Shown here in pieces: positions 43,695 to 53,131 of a DNA stretch of 64,000 bases (its first letter is position 1; each line of letters opens with the position of its first letter). Under the pieces are notes generated by a model, which made no database searches, had not been told where the DNA came from, and saw only the letters and a program-made list of their open reading frames with translations. The DNA lies in contig NZ_JACBJG010000002.1 in assembly GCF_015910535.1 (NCBI RefSeq), positions 372,001 to 436,000 on the forward strand, given 5' to 3'. The position numbers were made by a program, and so were the translations under genes. This stretch comes from Saccharomonospora sp. NB11 (GTDB lineage: Bacteria > Actinomycetota > Actinomycetes > Mycobacteriales > Pseudonocardiaceae).

Positions 43695-44719
43695 CTGTCG
43701 TCCCCTCCTCGCTTCTCCGCTGCCCTGAGCCGGACGGACGCCGCGCGCGGATTGCGGCGGATCTCGTCCTCGTCGGCCTTCTCGGCTCCCCGCGTCACCA
43801 GGCGCAGTTCCGGGCCGTGGCCCGGGAGTTCGACCGGAAGCCCTTCGGGCGTGCGCGAGGTCGCCGCCTTGGCCAGGGCCTGCTTGACGATGCGGTCCTC
43901 CAGGGAGTGGTAGGACTCGACGACGATGCGTCCCCCCTCTGCCAGTGCGGAGATCGCCGCCGGAACCGCCTCCCGCAGGATGTCGAGCTCGCCGTTCACC
44001 TCGATCCGCAACGCCTGGAACGTGCGTTTCGCTGGATGTCCGCCAGTGCGTCGGCTCGGCGCGGGCACGGTGTCGTACAACAAGCGCACCAATCGCTCGC
44101 TGGTGTCGAACGGCTGCCGCTGTCGCTCGGCCACCACCGCCTTGGCGATGCGGCGAGCGAACTTCTCCTCCCCGTAGTCGCGCAGGATGCGCGTGAGGTC
44201 GTCGACCGAGTAGGTGTTCAGCACCTCGGCCGCAGTCGGGCCGGTCGTCGGGTCCATGCGCATGTCCAGCGGTGCGTCGCGGGCGTACGCGAAGCCCCGC
44301 TCGTCGAGGTCGAGCTGCATCGACGACACGCCGAGGTCCATGAGCACGCCGTCGACCGACGACAGTCCGAGCTCGGCGAGAACCTCGGGAATGCGGTGGT
44401 ACACCGTGTGCACGTAGTGCACCCGGTCGCCGTGGCGGGCCAGCCGACGCCGCGACCGCTCCAACGCCTCGGGGTCGCGGTCCAGACCGACGACCGTGAG
44501 TTGGGGGAACTGGTCGAGCAGCGCGTCGGTGTGGCCACCGAGCCCCAGCGTGGCGTCGACGACGACGGCCTCCCGGTCGGCGAGCGCGGGCTCGAACAAT
44601 TCCAGGATCCGGTCCACCAACACGGGCAGGTGGGTCGCCTCCGACGGCGAACCCTCAGCCGCCCCCTCGGTGTCCTGAACACCGTCCGTCCTGTCGGCGC
44701 TGTCACCGCTGTCGCTCAC
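43691..44719 (-). CDS. rsmH: 16S rRNA (cytosine1402-N4)-methyltransferase
   Basis: This 342-residue AdoMet enzyme methylates C1402 in the ribosomal P site. [39 protein letters not shown] and [13 protein letters not shown] are family signatures. The first 30 residues are an acidic, variable extension. The GTG start follows the mraW RNA structure, and the stop overlaps ftsL. Confidence 0.96.
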   Translation of the reverse strand: MSDSGDSADRTDGVQDTEGAAEGSPSEATHLPVLVDRILELFEPALADREAVVVDATLGLGGHTDALLDQFPQLTVVGLDRDPEALERSRRRLARHGDRVHYVHTVYHRIPEVLAELGLSSVDGVLMDLGVSSMQLDLDERGFAYARDAPLDMRMDPTTGPTAAEVLNTYSVDDLTRILRDYGEEKFARRIAKAVVAERQRQPFDTSERLVRLLYDTVPAPSRRTGGHPAKRTFQALRIEVNGELDILREAVPAAISALAEGGRIVVESYHSLEDRIVKQALAKAATSRTPEGLPVELPGHGPELRLVTRGAEKADEDEIRRNPRAASVRLRAAEKRGGDDR

Positions 44720-44777
44720 GACATCCCTCTCTCATCGTCGTCGGTCCTCGGTGCCTCCATCCTCGAAGAAAACAGGA

Positions 44778-44849
44778 ACCGGATGGCGTCAGGTTGCGGA
44801 CCTGACACCGGGGAAGTTGCATCAGGGCCGCAGCCTCACACCATCCGGT
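44778..44849 (-). ncRNA. mraW RNA motif upstream of rsmH
   Basis: The mraZ-rsmH gap folds, on the minus strand, into a long hairpin closed by 9 perfect pairs (44841-44849 with 44778-44786). It also holds an inner 6-bp hairpin TCAGGT/ACCTGA and an unpaired CTTCCCCGG stretch (44808-44816). The location directly after the mraZ stop and before rsmH (mraW) matches the Rfam mraW motif, a conserved cis-element of actinobacteria with unsettled function. The pairing is seen directly; the family match is from memory. Confidence 0.75.
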
Positions 44850-45280
44850 CAGAACAAGCCGGGAAGGATCTCCTCCTGCGCGCTCGCGTAACTGTCCTCG
44901 TGTTCTTCCAGGTAGGACGTCCAGGTCTGGGCGTCCCAGATCTCGAGTCGGGTGATCGCGCCGATCACCACGCACTCCTTCGTGAGCCCCGCATAGCGGC
45001 GGAGTTCGGGTGCGATGGTGATGCGGCCCTGCCCGTCGGGGCGTTGCTCGTCGGTGCCCGCGAACAGGTATCGCTGGTAAGCACGGACCGCTTCGTTGGT
45101 GAACGGCGCTTCCGCGACCTTGCGGGCGAGCTGTTCGAACTCGGCGCGCGGGAACGCGAAGAGGCAGTGATCTTGTCCCTTGGTGATCATCAGCCCACCT
45201 GCCAGCGCGTCGCGGAACTTCGCAGGCAGCGTGAGCCGCCCCTTGTCGTCCAGCTTCGGAGTGTGGGTGCCGAGAAACAC
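44849..45280 (-). CDS. mraZ: MraZ transcriptional regulator of the division cluster
   Basis: This 143-residue AbrB-like protein has two MraZ repeats: [21 protein letters not shown] and [19 protein letters not shown], each with the DxxGR hallmark. It forms ring oligomers that bind spaced TGGGN repeats in its own promoter and repress the dcw operon. Four such repeats are visible upstream. The GTG start has GGGGAGG 9 bases upstream. Confidence 0.96.
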   Translation of the reverse strand: MFLGTHTPKLDDKGRLTLPAKFRDALAGGLMITKGQDHCLFAFPRAEFEQLARKVAEAPFTNEAVRAYQRYLFAGTDEQRPDGQGRITIAPELRRYAGLTKECVVIGAITRLEIWDAQTWTSYLEEHEDSYASAQEEILPGLF

Positions 45281-45355
45281 CGGCCTCCACCTCCCCTACC
45301 GACCAGCGCCAGAACCCCGGGGTTCCCTCGAGATCGGCCACGGAGCTTCCTACTG

Positions 45356-45397
45356 CCCCACTGCGCTCCACCGTACCCCACTTTGCACCACAGTCAA
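45356..45397 (-). promoter_or_regulatory. mraZ promoter with four MraZ-type repeats
   Basis: On the minus strand four TGG-type pentamers (TGGTG, TGGGG, TGGAG, TGGGG) begin exactly every 10 bases between 45390 and 45356, each separated by 5 bases. This is the known arrangement for MraZ binding. They overlap a promoter with -35 TTGACT (45392-45397), a 16-base spacer and -10 TACGGT (45370-45375), so binding would block RNA polymerase directly. Confidence 0.8.
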
Positions 45398-45535
45398 CGT
45401 CGCAGCGCGCGAAACTCAGCGATGTCAACGACATTTGCGCAGGTCACGGCCGTGTGTCCACAGTGGGGTGCGCGCCGGGGTCGCCGCGGCGGGTGACGCC
45501 GGATCGAAGCAATCGGACACTGCCGAACCGGTCGA

Positions 45536-46303
45536 CTAGGCCCCCACACACACTCCGGACTCGTCGACGAGGTCCGCCAGGCGCGTGACGATCCGTGCCG
45601 GGTCCGCCGGGACGAGACTCAACCACGTCTCCCCGCCACGCCCCGGTGCGACCATCCCGAGATAGCCGCCCTCGTCGGTGACGAACCAGCTCACTCCACC
45701 GAGCCGACGCCGACGGCTGCCACTGGCGATGTGCACGGAGAACTGCCCGGCAGCGAGCACGGGCCGGGACTGCACGGCCAACGCTTCCCGTGCCTGCTGC
45801 TCGAACACGCGCGCCCGTCGAGTCGCCGAGTCGCTCACGGCGGCGTCCGCGACGCCGACCAGCGCCGACGCGGGCAGACTGACTCCCATGCCCGGACCGG
45901 CGGCGAAGTCGGGGAGCACCCCGACGACGGCGTCGTACACTTCGCCGGGCCGGATCGCCGTCAGGGCCACGGTGCGCCGAGGCTGCACGGCGAGCACACC
46001 ACGGTCGGCCGTCACCGCGGCGACGGCACGCACGGGATCCGGATCGGCGAGATCGACCATCGCCTCGCAGTCCACGGTCAACGAGGCGTGGGCAAGCAGG
46101 TCGAGTCGCTCCCGCAGATCCTCATCGAGGCTCCACCCACGCGCGAGACCGCGTTCGGCGAGGTTGGCGTAGACCTCGGCGCGGATGCGGTCGCGTTCCT
46201 CCTCCGTGCGCCCCACACTGGGCACGGCCAGCACCCCCGGGGGCGTGGTGTGCCCGAGGTCGGACCACAGGATGTCGAAGGCCGACGCCGACACTCGGAT
46301 CAC
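45536..46303 (-). CDS. EspG-family ESX-secretion-associated protein
   Basis: This 255-residue EspG-like protein opens with IRVSASAFDILWSDLG and shows the family mixture of short strands and helices ending in IVTRLADLV. EspG proteins are cytosolic chaperones that hold PE-PPE dimers before type VII secretion. The GTG overlaps the PPE-like stop (GTGA), so chaperone and presumed client are coupled. No ESX ATPase or channel gene is in the window. Confidence 0.85.
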   Translation of the reverse strand: MIRVSASAFDILWSDLGHTTPPGVLAVPSVGRTEEERDRIRAEVYANLAERGLARGWSLDEDLRERLDLLAHASLTVDCEAMVDLADPDPVRAVAAVTADRGVLAVQPRRTVALTAIRPGEVYDAVVGVLPDFAAGPGMGVSLPASALVGVADAAVSDSATRRARVFEQQAREALAVQSRPVLAAGQFSVHIASGSRRRRLGGVSWFVTDEGGYLGMVAPGRGGETWLSLVPADPARIVTRLADLVDESGVCVGA

Positions 46304-46908
46304 ACCGGGACCGACCTTCCGACCGCCGACGCCGGCCCCTGGCCGGACTCCGAGTCCCGCGTCAGAGGCGGGGGGTCGGGGAACGTCGCGTCGGGCACGG
46401 CTTCACCGAGTGAGGTGTCACGCGTGTACATCACGTCGATCGCGCGCTGTCGGGCCTGCTCGGCCTCCTCGCGTCGAGCCGCCATCGACTCGGACAGCCC
46501 CACGAGCTGCCAGACGTCCCCGCTGGCGACGGCGTCACGGATGAGGACGGCGGCGTCGTAGGACACCGGCTCGGGCATCTCGGCCTTCGCCCGACTGGCC
46601 ACCTCGGCCTGCACCGCCACCGCCTCGCCGACCGTCTCCGACACCGCCGCGGCGCGCTCGGACCAGGAGGCCGCGTCGTGCACCACCGTGCGCAGCGCCT
46701 CGGCGGCGGCCCCCTGCCACGCGCTCTCACTGCGGCCTGACAGATTCGTGAGGAGTTCGCCCGCCTCACGCAGCGCCTGCGCGAGTTCGCTCCACTCCCG
46801 ACTGATCTCGCCCGCCGCCACCGGGTCGTTGCCGTTGCTCACCTCCGCGTGCAACTGCTCGTGGCTGTAGGCCTCATAGCGGCGGTCGGCGACTGGTCTC
46901 GCGGTCAT
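46300..46908 (-). CDS. PPE-like/WXG-motif protein
   Basis: The ATG at 46908 overlaps the lipoprotein stop and gives 202 residues. The N-terminal 150 residues are helical with a WxG turn in SESAWQGAAAEALR; the C-terminus is proline-rich and disordered. This fits the PPE/WXG100-superfamily fold of type VII substrates. It is flanked by a DUF3558 lipoprotein and EspG, its likely chaperone. Confidence 0.8.
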   Translation of the reverse strand: MTARPVADRRYEAYSHEQLHAEVSNGNDPVAAGEISREWSELAQALREAGELLTNLSGRSESAWQGAAAEALRTVVHDAASWSERAAAVSETVGEAVAVQAEVASRAKAEMPEPVSYDAAVLIRDAVASGDVWQLVGLSESMAARREEAEQARQRAIDVMYTRDTSLGEAVPDATFPDPPPLTRDSESGQGPASAVGRSVPV

Positions 46909-47462
46909 GTCAGCTCCGGCTCGATGAGTTCGGCCACCGTGGTGGCGCGGGTGCAGGCCTGGGCCGTGTCCCGGAAGTCGGTGGTGGTGACGTCGACGTG
47001 GACGCTGCGTGCCCCGGGGCGTCCGACCGCCACCGTCACCGAACACGTCCCGTCGTCGGCGGCCGGATCGGCGATGCGCACGGCGTCGAGCGCCCCGATG
47101 CGCACGTCCTCGACGTGGGCGGCACGCGAACGCACCGTGTCGAGGTCGGTGCGTTCGTCGACCGTCACGGTGACGCCGAACGCGCCGGGCTGGACGTACT
47201 CGCACGCACGGGAGCCCGCCACGGTGGTGGGCTCGCCCAACGCGCTCAGCCCCGCCGTCGACCGGTCCGTCGCGTCGAGCAGGGCACAGGGATCGAGTGC
47301 GGCCGCGTCGGTGGGCTCCGCCGACCGCGTGGCCGACGCGGCGGACGTCGCCACCACACCGCCGTCCCCGGTCGGCTCCGACTGTGACGAGCGCGCGCCG
47401 CACCCCGCGGCCGCCACGGCGACCGTCAGCACCAACAGGAGACGGGGTCCGGGAACACGCAC
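46905..47462 (-). CDS. DUF3558 lipoprotein
   Basis: The GTG at 47462 starts a perfect lipoprotein signal (LLLVLTVAVAAAGCGA, lipobox AAGC) and gives 185 residues; an earlier GTG at 47480 adds six residues. DUF3558 features LDPCALLD, ACEY and QACTRATTVAELI with paired Cys are present. These lipoproteins sit on the outer face of the membrane; many are beside EspG/PPE genes in Pseudonocardiaceae. Function unknown. Confidence 0.85.
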   Translation of the reverse strand: MRVPGPRLLLVLTVAVAAAGCGARSSQSEPTGDGGVVATSAASATRSAEPTDAAALDPCALLDATDRSTAGLSALGEPTTVAGSRACEYVQPGAFGVTVTVDERTDLDTVRSRAAHVEDVRIGALDAVRIADPAADDGTCSVTVAVGRPGARSVHVDVTTTDFRDTAQACTRATTVAELIEPELT

Positions 47463-47469
47463 GCCGGTG

Positions 47470-47817
47470 TCAGCCTCCACCCACGCAGTCCACGCCGTCG
47501 GCCGCGGCGCGGTCCTGCTCGTCGTACCGACGCAGTGCGGTCTCGATGCGCTCCTTGAGCTGCCCGATCTCCTGCCCGAACCGCGTCAACGACTCCGCCG
47601 CACAGCCGGTGTCGTCGATGCCGTACCGGGCCATGAAGTCGCCGATCTCCTTGGCGTAGCCATCACCGAGCGGCACCGATCGACCGAGCACGTTCACCCG
47701 TCGCACCATGCGCCCGACCGCGTCCTGCACCTCGGTCAACTTGGCGAAGGTCTCCGCGGCGATCTCGGGTGACACGGCGAACCCGTCGGACGGCACACGC
47801 ACGTCGACTTCGGTCAT
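47470..47817 (-). CDS. small helical protein heading the EspG/PPE locus
   Basis: The ATG at 47817 (AGAGGTG upstream) gives 115 residues. Two long helices flank a turn PLGDGYAKEIGDFMARYG; the second is ESLTRFGQEIGQLKERIETALRRYDEQD. The pattern resembles WXG100-like ESX proteins without the WxG. It is 7 bases from the lipoprotein start, giving a four-gene operon. No firm family. Confidence 0.75.
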   Translation of the reverse strand: MTEVDVRVPSDGFAVSPEIAAETFAKLTEVQDAVGRMVRRVNVLGRSVPLGDGYAKEIGDFMARYGIDDTGCAAESLTRFGQEIGQLKERIETALRRYDEQDRAAADGVDCVGGG

Positions 47818-48096
47818 CACCGCACCTCTCTCCGTAGCCGACCGACTACGCTGCCGTAGCGTAGGCGAGTTCGGACTCCCGCCAAGATCTGCGATCCGAA
47901 GTCACCTGAAAGGGGCAATCCTTTGCTGTGGGATGCTGCGCTTCCCCAGCGAGAGTGATCGACAAGGCGGCAACGCCGCCGGGGCCGCCGTTTGACACAC
48001 TGCGTGTCGGCCGGCTCGCAACCGAACCCGCCGGGCGACGAAGGTCCTTGCCAGGGCGTTCGGGGTGCCCGAGGGCTTTTCGTACCAGGAGGTCGT

Positions 48097-49209
48097 GTGA
48101 CGTCGAGAGGACAGTCCACCACTGTGTCCACCCCCATCCCCGCGGGCGACGGCCGTTCCGCCACGGAGTCGCACTACCCCTCCGACGGGCACACCGGTGA
48201 ACACGGCGCCCCCAGCCCCTACGGAACCCGTGACGAGAGTTCGGTCCCGGCCGTCGGTCTCGACCAGCTTCACGACACCGTGCGGCGGATCGCCGCCAAC
48301 GTCGAACGCGTGCTGGTCGGCAAGCCCGAGGTCGTCCGGGTCGCGCTCGTGACCCTGCTCGCCGAAGGGCACCTGCTGGTCGAGGACGTGCCCGGGGTCG
48401 GCAAGACCTCGCTGGCGAAGGCGCTGGCCCGCTCCATCGACTGCCCGGTCAGTCGGCTGCAGTTCACCCCCGACCTGCTGCCCAGCGACGTCACCGGCGT
48501 CTCGATCTACAACCGTCAGCAGTCGGACTTCGAGTTCCGGCCCGGGCCGGTGTTCGCCAACATCGTCGTCGGCGACGAGATCAACCGCGCCTCGCCGAAG
48601 ACTCAGTCCGCACTGCTGGAGTGCATGGAGGAACGGCAGGTGACCGTCGACGGCACCACCTACGAGCTCGGTCGGCCGTTCATGGTCATCGCGACGCAGA
48701 ACCCGGTGGAGATGGAGGGCACCTACGCCCTGCCGGAGGCCCAGCGCGACCGCTTCACCGCGCGGCTGTCGATCGGCTATCCCGACGTCGCGGCCGAACT
48801 GGCCATGGTCGACGAGCACGCCGGCACGAACCCGTTGGACGACCTGCGGCCCGTGTCCGACGGAGCCACCGTGCAGCGGCTGATCGAGAAGGTGCGCACG
48901 CTGCACGTCTCGCCCGAGGTCAAGCAGTACGCCGTCGAACTCACGGCCGCGACGCGCCAGCTCCCCGAAGTGAGGCTCGGTGCCTCCCCGCGAGCGACGC
49001 TGCAGCTCGTACGCGCCGCCCGTGCGCAGGCCGCGCTCTCGGGCCGCGAGTTCGTCGTCCCCGACGACCTGCACGCGGTGGCCATCCCCGTGCTGGCCCA
49101 CCGGCTCGTCCTGACGACGGAGGCCCACGCCGCCCGCCGGTCGGCGACCGACGTGGTGCGCGCGATCCTCGCCCGGGTCCCCGTTCCGCACGGCAACCGA
49201 CCCCGGTAG
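48097..49209 (+). CDS. MoxR-family AAA+ ATPase
   Basis: The GTG at 48097 after AGGAGG gives 370 residues; a GTG at 48124 is an alternative. The AAA+ core has EDVPGVGKTSLAKAL (Walker A), VVGDEINRASPKTQSALLECMEE (Walker B in two parts) and ATQNPVEMEGTYALPEAQRDRF (sensor 1). MoxR ATPases act as chaperones or metal-insertion factors with a neighbouring VWA or DUF58 protein, which is the next gene, 7 bases away. Confidence 0.93.
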   Translation: MTSRGQSTTVSTPIPAGDGRSATESHYPSDGHTGEHGAPSPYGTRDESSVPAVGLDQLHDTVRRIAANVERVLVGKPEVVRVALVTLLAEGHLLVEDVPGVGKTSLAKALARSIDCPVSRLQFTPDLLPSDVTGVSIYNRQQSDFEFRPGPVFANIVVGDEINRASPKTQSALLECMEERQVTVDGTTYELGRPFMVIATQNPVEMEGTYALPEAQRDRFTARLSIGYPDVAAELAMVDEHAGTNPLDDLRPVSDGATVQRLIEKVRTLHVSPEVKQYAVELTAATRQLPEVRLGASPRATLQLVRAARAQAALSGREFVVPDDLHAVAIPVLAHRLVLTTEAHAARRSATDVVRAILARVPVPHGNRPR

Positions 49210-49216
49210 CGCTGCC

Positions 49217-50494
49217 GTGTTCCGCTCGTTGTCCGGCCTCACCACCCGAGGCCGGTGCCTGCTCGCCGCCGGGATCGCCGCGGGACTGTGCTCGGTCGTG
49301 CTCAACGAACGCGACCTGCTGCGCGTCGCGGTCTTCGTCGTGGCACTGCCGTTGGGAGTCGTCGCGCTCGCCGCCGCGTCGAAGATGACCATCTCCGCCT
49401 CGCGGACACTGCTCACCGAGCGCGTGCCCGTGGGAGGCCAGGGAGAGGTCCAGATCGACCTCTGGCGCACGGGACGCATGCCCGCCGGCGAGGTGCTGCT
49501 GGAGGACGGGCTGCCATACACCTTGGGCCCGCGTCCCCGATTCGTCGTCGAACGGCTTCCCGCGCACGGACGTCCGGTGCCCCTGCGCTATCCGGTGCAG
49601 CCCACGTTGCGCGGAGTGCATCGCATCGGCCCGTTGCGGGCGACGGTCACCGATCCGTTCGGGTTGTGCGAGTTCGACCGGGACCTGGTGAGCCAGTCGC
49701 GCCTCGTGGTCGTGCCCCGAGTGACGACGCTGTGGGGGCTGCCCCGGGGCGCCGGGCTCGGGTCGGGCGAGGACAGCAACATCCGATTGCACACCGGGCA
49801 GGGCGAGACCGACGTCGTCGTGCGGCAGTACCGGCAGGGCGACGACCTGCGCAAGGTGCACTGGCGGTCGACCGCCCGGCGGGACGAGCTGATGGTGCGA
49901 GTCGAGGAACTGCCCTGGCACAGCGGCACCACCGTGCTGCTCGACCATCGCGCCTCAGCCCATCGGGGCTCGGGAGCGCAGTCCAGCCTGGAGTGGGCGG
50001 TCGAGTTCACCGCCAGCGTCTGTCTGCACCTGCACAAGACCGGACAGCGCGTGCGGCTGGTCAGCGAGCACGGGCGGCTGCTCGCCGACGCGGCCGAGCA
50101 CGGCGGGTCCGGACACGCTGGTGCGGTGCTCGACTCGCTCGCGGCCGTGCAACCCGCCCACGAACGTGACATCGTGCTGAACGCCGACCCGGCCCAGGGC
50201 CAGGAGTTGATCGCCGTGCTCGGCAGTGTGGGAACGGAATCGGTGCACGAACTCACCCGGCACCGCGCACGGGGCACACGGAGTTACGCGGTGTTGCTCG
50301 ACACCGCCGCATGGGAGAACACGGCAGCCCCGGCCGACGGCGACGACGTCGCGGTCGGCGACACGGTGGGGCTGCTGCGCGCCGCGGGCTGGGGTGTCGT
50401 CGTGGCCAAGCCCGGCCGCAGCGTGCCGGACGTGTGGGCGGAGCTGTGCCGCACGACGGCGCCGGGCGCGTCACTGATCGGGGGCGGTTCATGA
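49217..50494 (+). CDS. DUF58 domain membrane protein
   Basis: This 425-residue protein starts at GTG 49217, has two N-terminal membrane helices (about residues 12-52) and the DUF58 signature RQYRQGDDLRKVHWRSTARRDELMVR in two parts. It is a standard partner of MoxR ATPases. Its stop overlaps the transglutaminase-like gene (ATGA), so all three are in one operon. Confidence 0.92.
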   Translation: MFRSLSGLTTRGRCLLAAGIAAGLCSVVLNERDLLRVAVFVVALPLGVVALAAASKMTISASRTLLTERVPVGGQGEVQIDLWRTGRMPAGEVLLEDGLPYTLGPRPRFVVERLPAHGRPVPLRYPVQPTLRGVHRIGPLRATVTDPFGLCEFDRDLVSQSRLVVVPRVTTLWGLPRGAGLGSGEDSNIRLHTGQGETDVVVRQYRQGDDLRKVHWRSTARRDELMVRVEELPWHSGTTVLLDHRASAHRGSGAQSSLEWAVEFTASVCLHLHKTGQRVRLVSEHGRLLADAAEHGGSGHAGAVLDSLAAVQPAHERDIVLNADPAQGQELIAVLGSVGTESVHELTRHRARGTRSYAVLLDTAAWENTAAPADGDDVAVGDTVGLLRAAGWGVVVAKPGRSVPDVWAELCRTTAPGASLIGGGS

Positions 50495-53025
50495 CGACCA
50501 CGGACGCACCGACGAGTCACGCACGCGACGACGAGGCTCCGGCCCCGGGAGGTGGCCGCGTGCGACCTCCCACCGCGAGCCTGCTGCTGGCACCCGCCGC
50601 TGCGCTGTTCGCGACGATCAGCTCCGCCACCTCGCTCACCGGCGTGATCCAGGGCGCGCAGTGGTTCGCCTACATCGCCGTGGCCGCGTTGCTGGTGGCG
50701 TTCTCCGGGTTGGCTCTGCGCTCGTTGCGGCTGCCGATCCCGGCAGTGAGCCTCGGACAGGGCCTCGCCCTGCTGTTCCTGGTGACGGGCTCGTTCACCA
50801 GCAGCGGGATCATCGGGTTCATCCCGGGCCCGGCCGCGTTCTCGGAACTCGACGACGTGCTGGTCGCCGCGTTCGAGGCCATCCGTGACGGCGTCCCTCC
50901 CGTCGAGGACACCACGCCGGTCCTGTGCCTCGCCACCATCGCGTTGGGCCTCGTCGCGATCGTCGTGGACACACTGGTGGTCGCCGCCGCGGCGCCCGCC
51001 GCGACGGGGCTCGTGCTGCTGTGCGTCTACGCCGTCCCCGCGGCCCTGGCCGACGACATGCTGCCGTGGTGGACGTTCGTCCTCGGCGCCATGGCGTTCA
51101 CTCTCCTGCTGGCGGTGGACGGCAGCCATCGCCACAACCGGTGGCGCAACCGCCCCGCCCCCGGCACGGGTCTGTCGGTGTCGACGGTGGCCTCACCGGT
51201 CGCCGTGGTGGCGGGCGCGCTCGCCGCCGGGCTGGTGGCGGGCACGACCCTGACCGGTATCGGCACGGAGGGCAGCCTCCCCGGCAGCCGGGACGAGCGC
51301 CACGTGTTGGGTGGGCTCGGCGTCAACCCCTTCACGTCCCTGCGGGGCATGCTCGACCAGGGCGACGACGTTCCGCTCTTCCGCGTCGAGGGCCTCGACG
51401 AACCCCGGCTCCTGCGCGCGTTCACGTTGAGCAACTACGTCCCCAACGAGGGCTGGGCGCTGCCGGAGGGGCCGATGCCCGCGGGCGTCCCGGCGCGAGG
51501 GGAGCTGCCTGCCGCGCCGGGTGACGACGGCAGGGCCCCGGACAGCCGGATCGCCATCGAACCGGTGCACTGGAACGACGTGTGGCTGCCCGTCTACGGT
51601 GCTCCCCGCGCGCTCGAAGGGTTGTCGGACGGCTGGTACTACGACCGCAACAGCGGTGCGGTGTTCCGTGAGCGCAGGCAGAATCCCGCCCCGTACGTCG
51701 TCACCACCTCGCTCGCCGAACCCACCCGGTCCCAACTGCGCCGGGCCGAAGTGGACCCCGCCACGCTCGACCCCGCCTACACCGCACACCCCGAGCTCGA
51801 CCCACGCGTCGTCCAGCTCGCCGAGGACCTCACCGCGTCGGCGGACACCACGTTCGACAAGGTGCAGGCGATCTGGGAGTACTTCGACCCGACGAACGGC
51901 TTCGTCTACGACACGACGACCGGGCCGGAGACCGATCGCGACGCCCTGGTCGACTTCCTGCTCACCGGCAAGCGCGGGTACTGCGAGCAGTTCGCGTCCG
52001 CCATGGCCGTGATGCTGCGGTCGCTCGACATCCCGTCGCGGGTGGCGATCGGGTTCACCGGCGGCGCCGACGACGGCGAGACCCGCACGATCACGTCGCG
52101 CGACGCGCACGCCTGGGTCGAGGTGTACTTCGGCGACCTCGGCTGGGTCAGCTTCGACCCGACCCCGTTGTCGGGTGGCCGCAGCTACGTCCCGGGCTAC
52201 CTGAGCGACGAGGCACACGGCGGCACCGGCTCCGGTGACTCCGACGACGAAGAGCCCAGCTCGCGGCCGGACGAGTCCACCGAGACGTCCGAGCCGTCGT
52301 CGGACGAGTCCGACGAGGCTGGGGCCGCCGAGCCCGACCAACAGAGCCGCGCCTCGACCTCGAGCGATTGGCTCGGCATCGTCGCGCTGATCGTCACTGC
52401 GGCGGCCCTGCTGGTGACTGTGACGGCACTCCTGACGCGGCGACGCCGCTCACCGGTGGGGTCGAGGTCGACGGCGGGCGCGAGTGCCTCGGCGACCGCG
52501 GGCCCGTTGCCGCTCGCCGCAGCCGGACTGGGCGGGCTCGCGGTGCTGCTGCTGGCCTTGTGGGTGCACTGGTCCCTGACGTTGCTCGTCGTCGCGGGCA
52601 TCGCACTGGCGGCGACCCCGGCCGTGGTGCGCCACCTCCGACGGCGTCGTCGGCTCCAAGCGGTCGAGCGCGGCGAACAGCCGGTGGCAGGCGAGGCCGC
52701 CTGGCAGGAGCTGCTCGACGAGTGCGCCGACCGCAGCATCGACATCTCCGACAGCGACACGGTGCGGCTGGCGGCGCAGAAGCTCGCCCGCGCGCAGCGG
52801 CTCGACGACCGGGGCAAGAACGATCTGCGCGCGGTCGTCACGTCGCTGGAGCAGTCGTGGTACAGCCCGGCGTCCGAGACCGAAGGCGGACGTGGTGGGA
52901 CAGGATTCGCCGAAGCGTTCCAGGGCGTGCTCGCCGCGCTGGAACGTTCGGCCCCGTTGTCGTGGCGCGACCGGCTGCTGCCGAAGTCGGTCCTGGCTCG
53001 CCTTCGATCACGCGGGCCGCGCTGA
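50491..53025 (+). CDS. TgpA-like membrane transglutaminase-domain protein
   Basis: The ATG at 50491 gives 844 residues. About seven N-terminal membrane helices precede an extracytoplasmic transglutaminase-like domain. RGYCEQFASAMAVMLRSL holds the catalytic Cys, RDAHAWVEVYF the His and WVSFDPTP the Asp. An acidic linker, two further membrane helices and a DUF4129-like cytoplasmic tail follow. The MoxR-DUF58-TgpA trio is widespread; a role in envelope protein processing is suspected but not settled. Confidence 0.92.
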   Translation: MTTTDAPTSHARDDEAPAPGGGRVRPPTASLLLAPAAALFATISSATSLTGVIQGAQWFAYIAVAALLVAFSGLALRSLRLPIPAVSLGQGLALLFLVTGSFTSSGIIGFIPGPAAFSELDDVLVAAFEAIRDGVPPVEDTTPVLCLATIALGLVAIVVDTLVVAAAAPAATGLVLLCVYAVPAALADDMLPWWTFVLGAMAFTLLLAVDGSHRHNRWRNRPAPGTGLSVSTVASPVAVVAGALAAGLVAGTTLTGIGTEGSLPGSRDERHVLGGLGVNPFTSLRGMLDQGDDVPLFRVEGLDEPRLLRAFTLSNYVPNEGWALPEGPMPAGVPARGELPAAPGDDGRAPDSRIAIEPVHWNDVWLPVYGAPRALEGLSDGWYYDRNSGAVFRERRQNPAPYVVTTSLAEPTRSQLRRAEVDPATLDPAYTAHPELDPRVVQLAEDLTASADTTFDKVQAIWEYFDPTNGFVYDTTTGPETDRDALVDFLLTGKRGYCEQFASAMAVMLRSLDIPSRVAIGFTGGADDGETRTITSRDAHAWVEVYFGDLGWVSFDPTPLSGGRSYVPGYLSDEAHGGTGSGDSDDEEPSSRPDESTETSEPSSDESDEAGAAEPDQQSRASTSSDWLGIVALIVTAAALLVTVTALLTRRRRSPVGSRSTAGASASATAGPLPLAAAGLGGLAVLLLALWVHWSLTLLVVAGIALAATPAVVRHLRRRRRLQAVERGEQPVAGEAAWQELLDECADRSIDISDSDTVRLAAQKLARAQRLDDRGKNDLRAVVTSLEQSWYSPASETEGGRGGTGFAEAFQGVLAALERSAPLSWRDRLLPKSVLARLRSRGPR

Positions 53026-53048
53026 CCGGCTCACGAACGCACGAAAAT

Positions 53049-53100
53049 CCGCTGGTCGGTTCTCCCGACGAACCTCGTCGTCCAGGAGACCGACCAGCGG
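53049..53100. terminator. bidirectional hairpin between the TgpA-like and DUF3040 genes
   Basis: CCGCTGGTCGGT (53049-53060) and ACCGACCAGCGG (53089-53100) are perfect 12-bp arms; four more pairs form inside after a one-base bulge. It separates convergent genes. Confidence 0.85.
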
Positions 53101-53131
53101 AGCGGGCCTGCGTCGGCGGAGAAGGTGGTCG

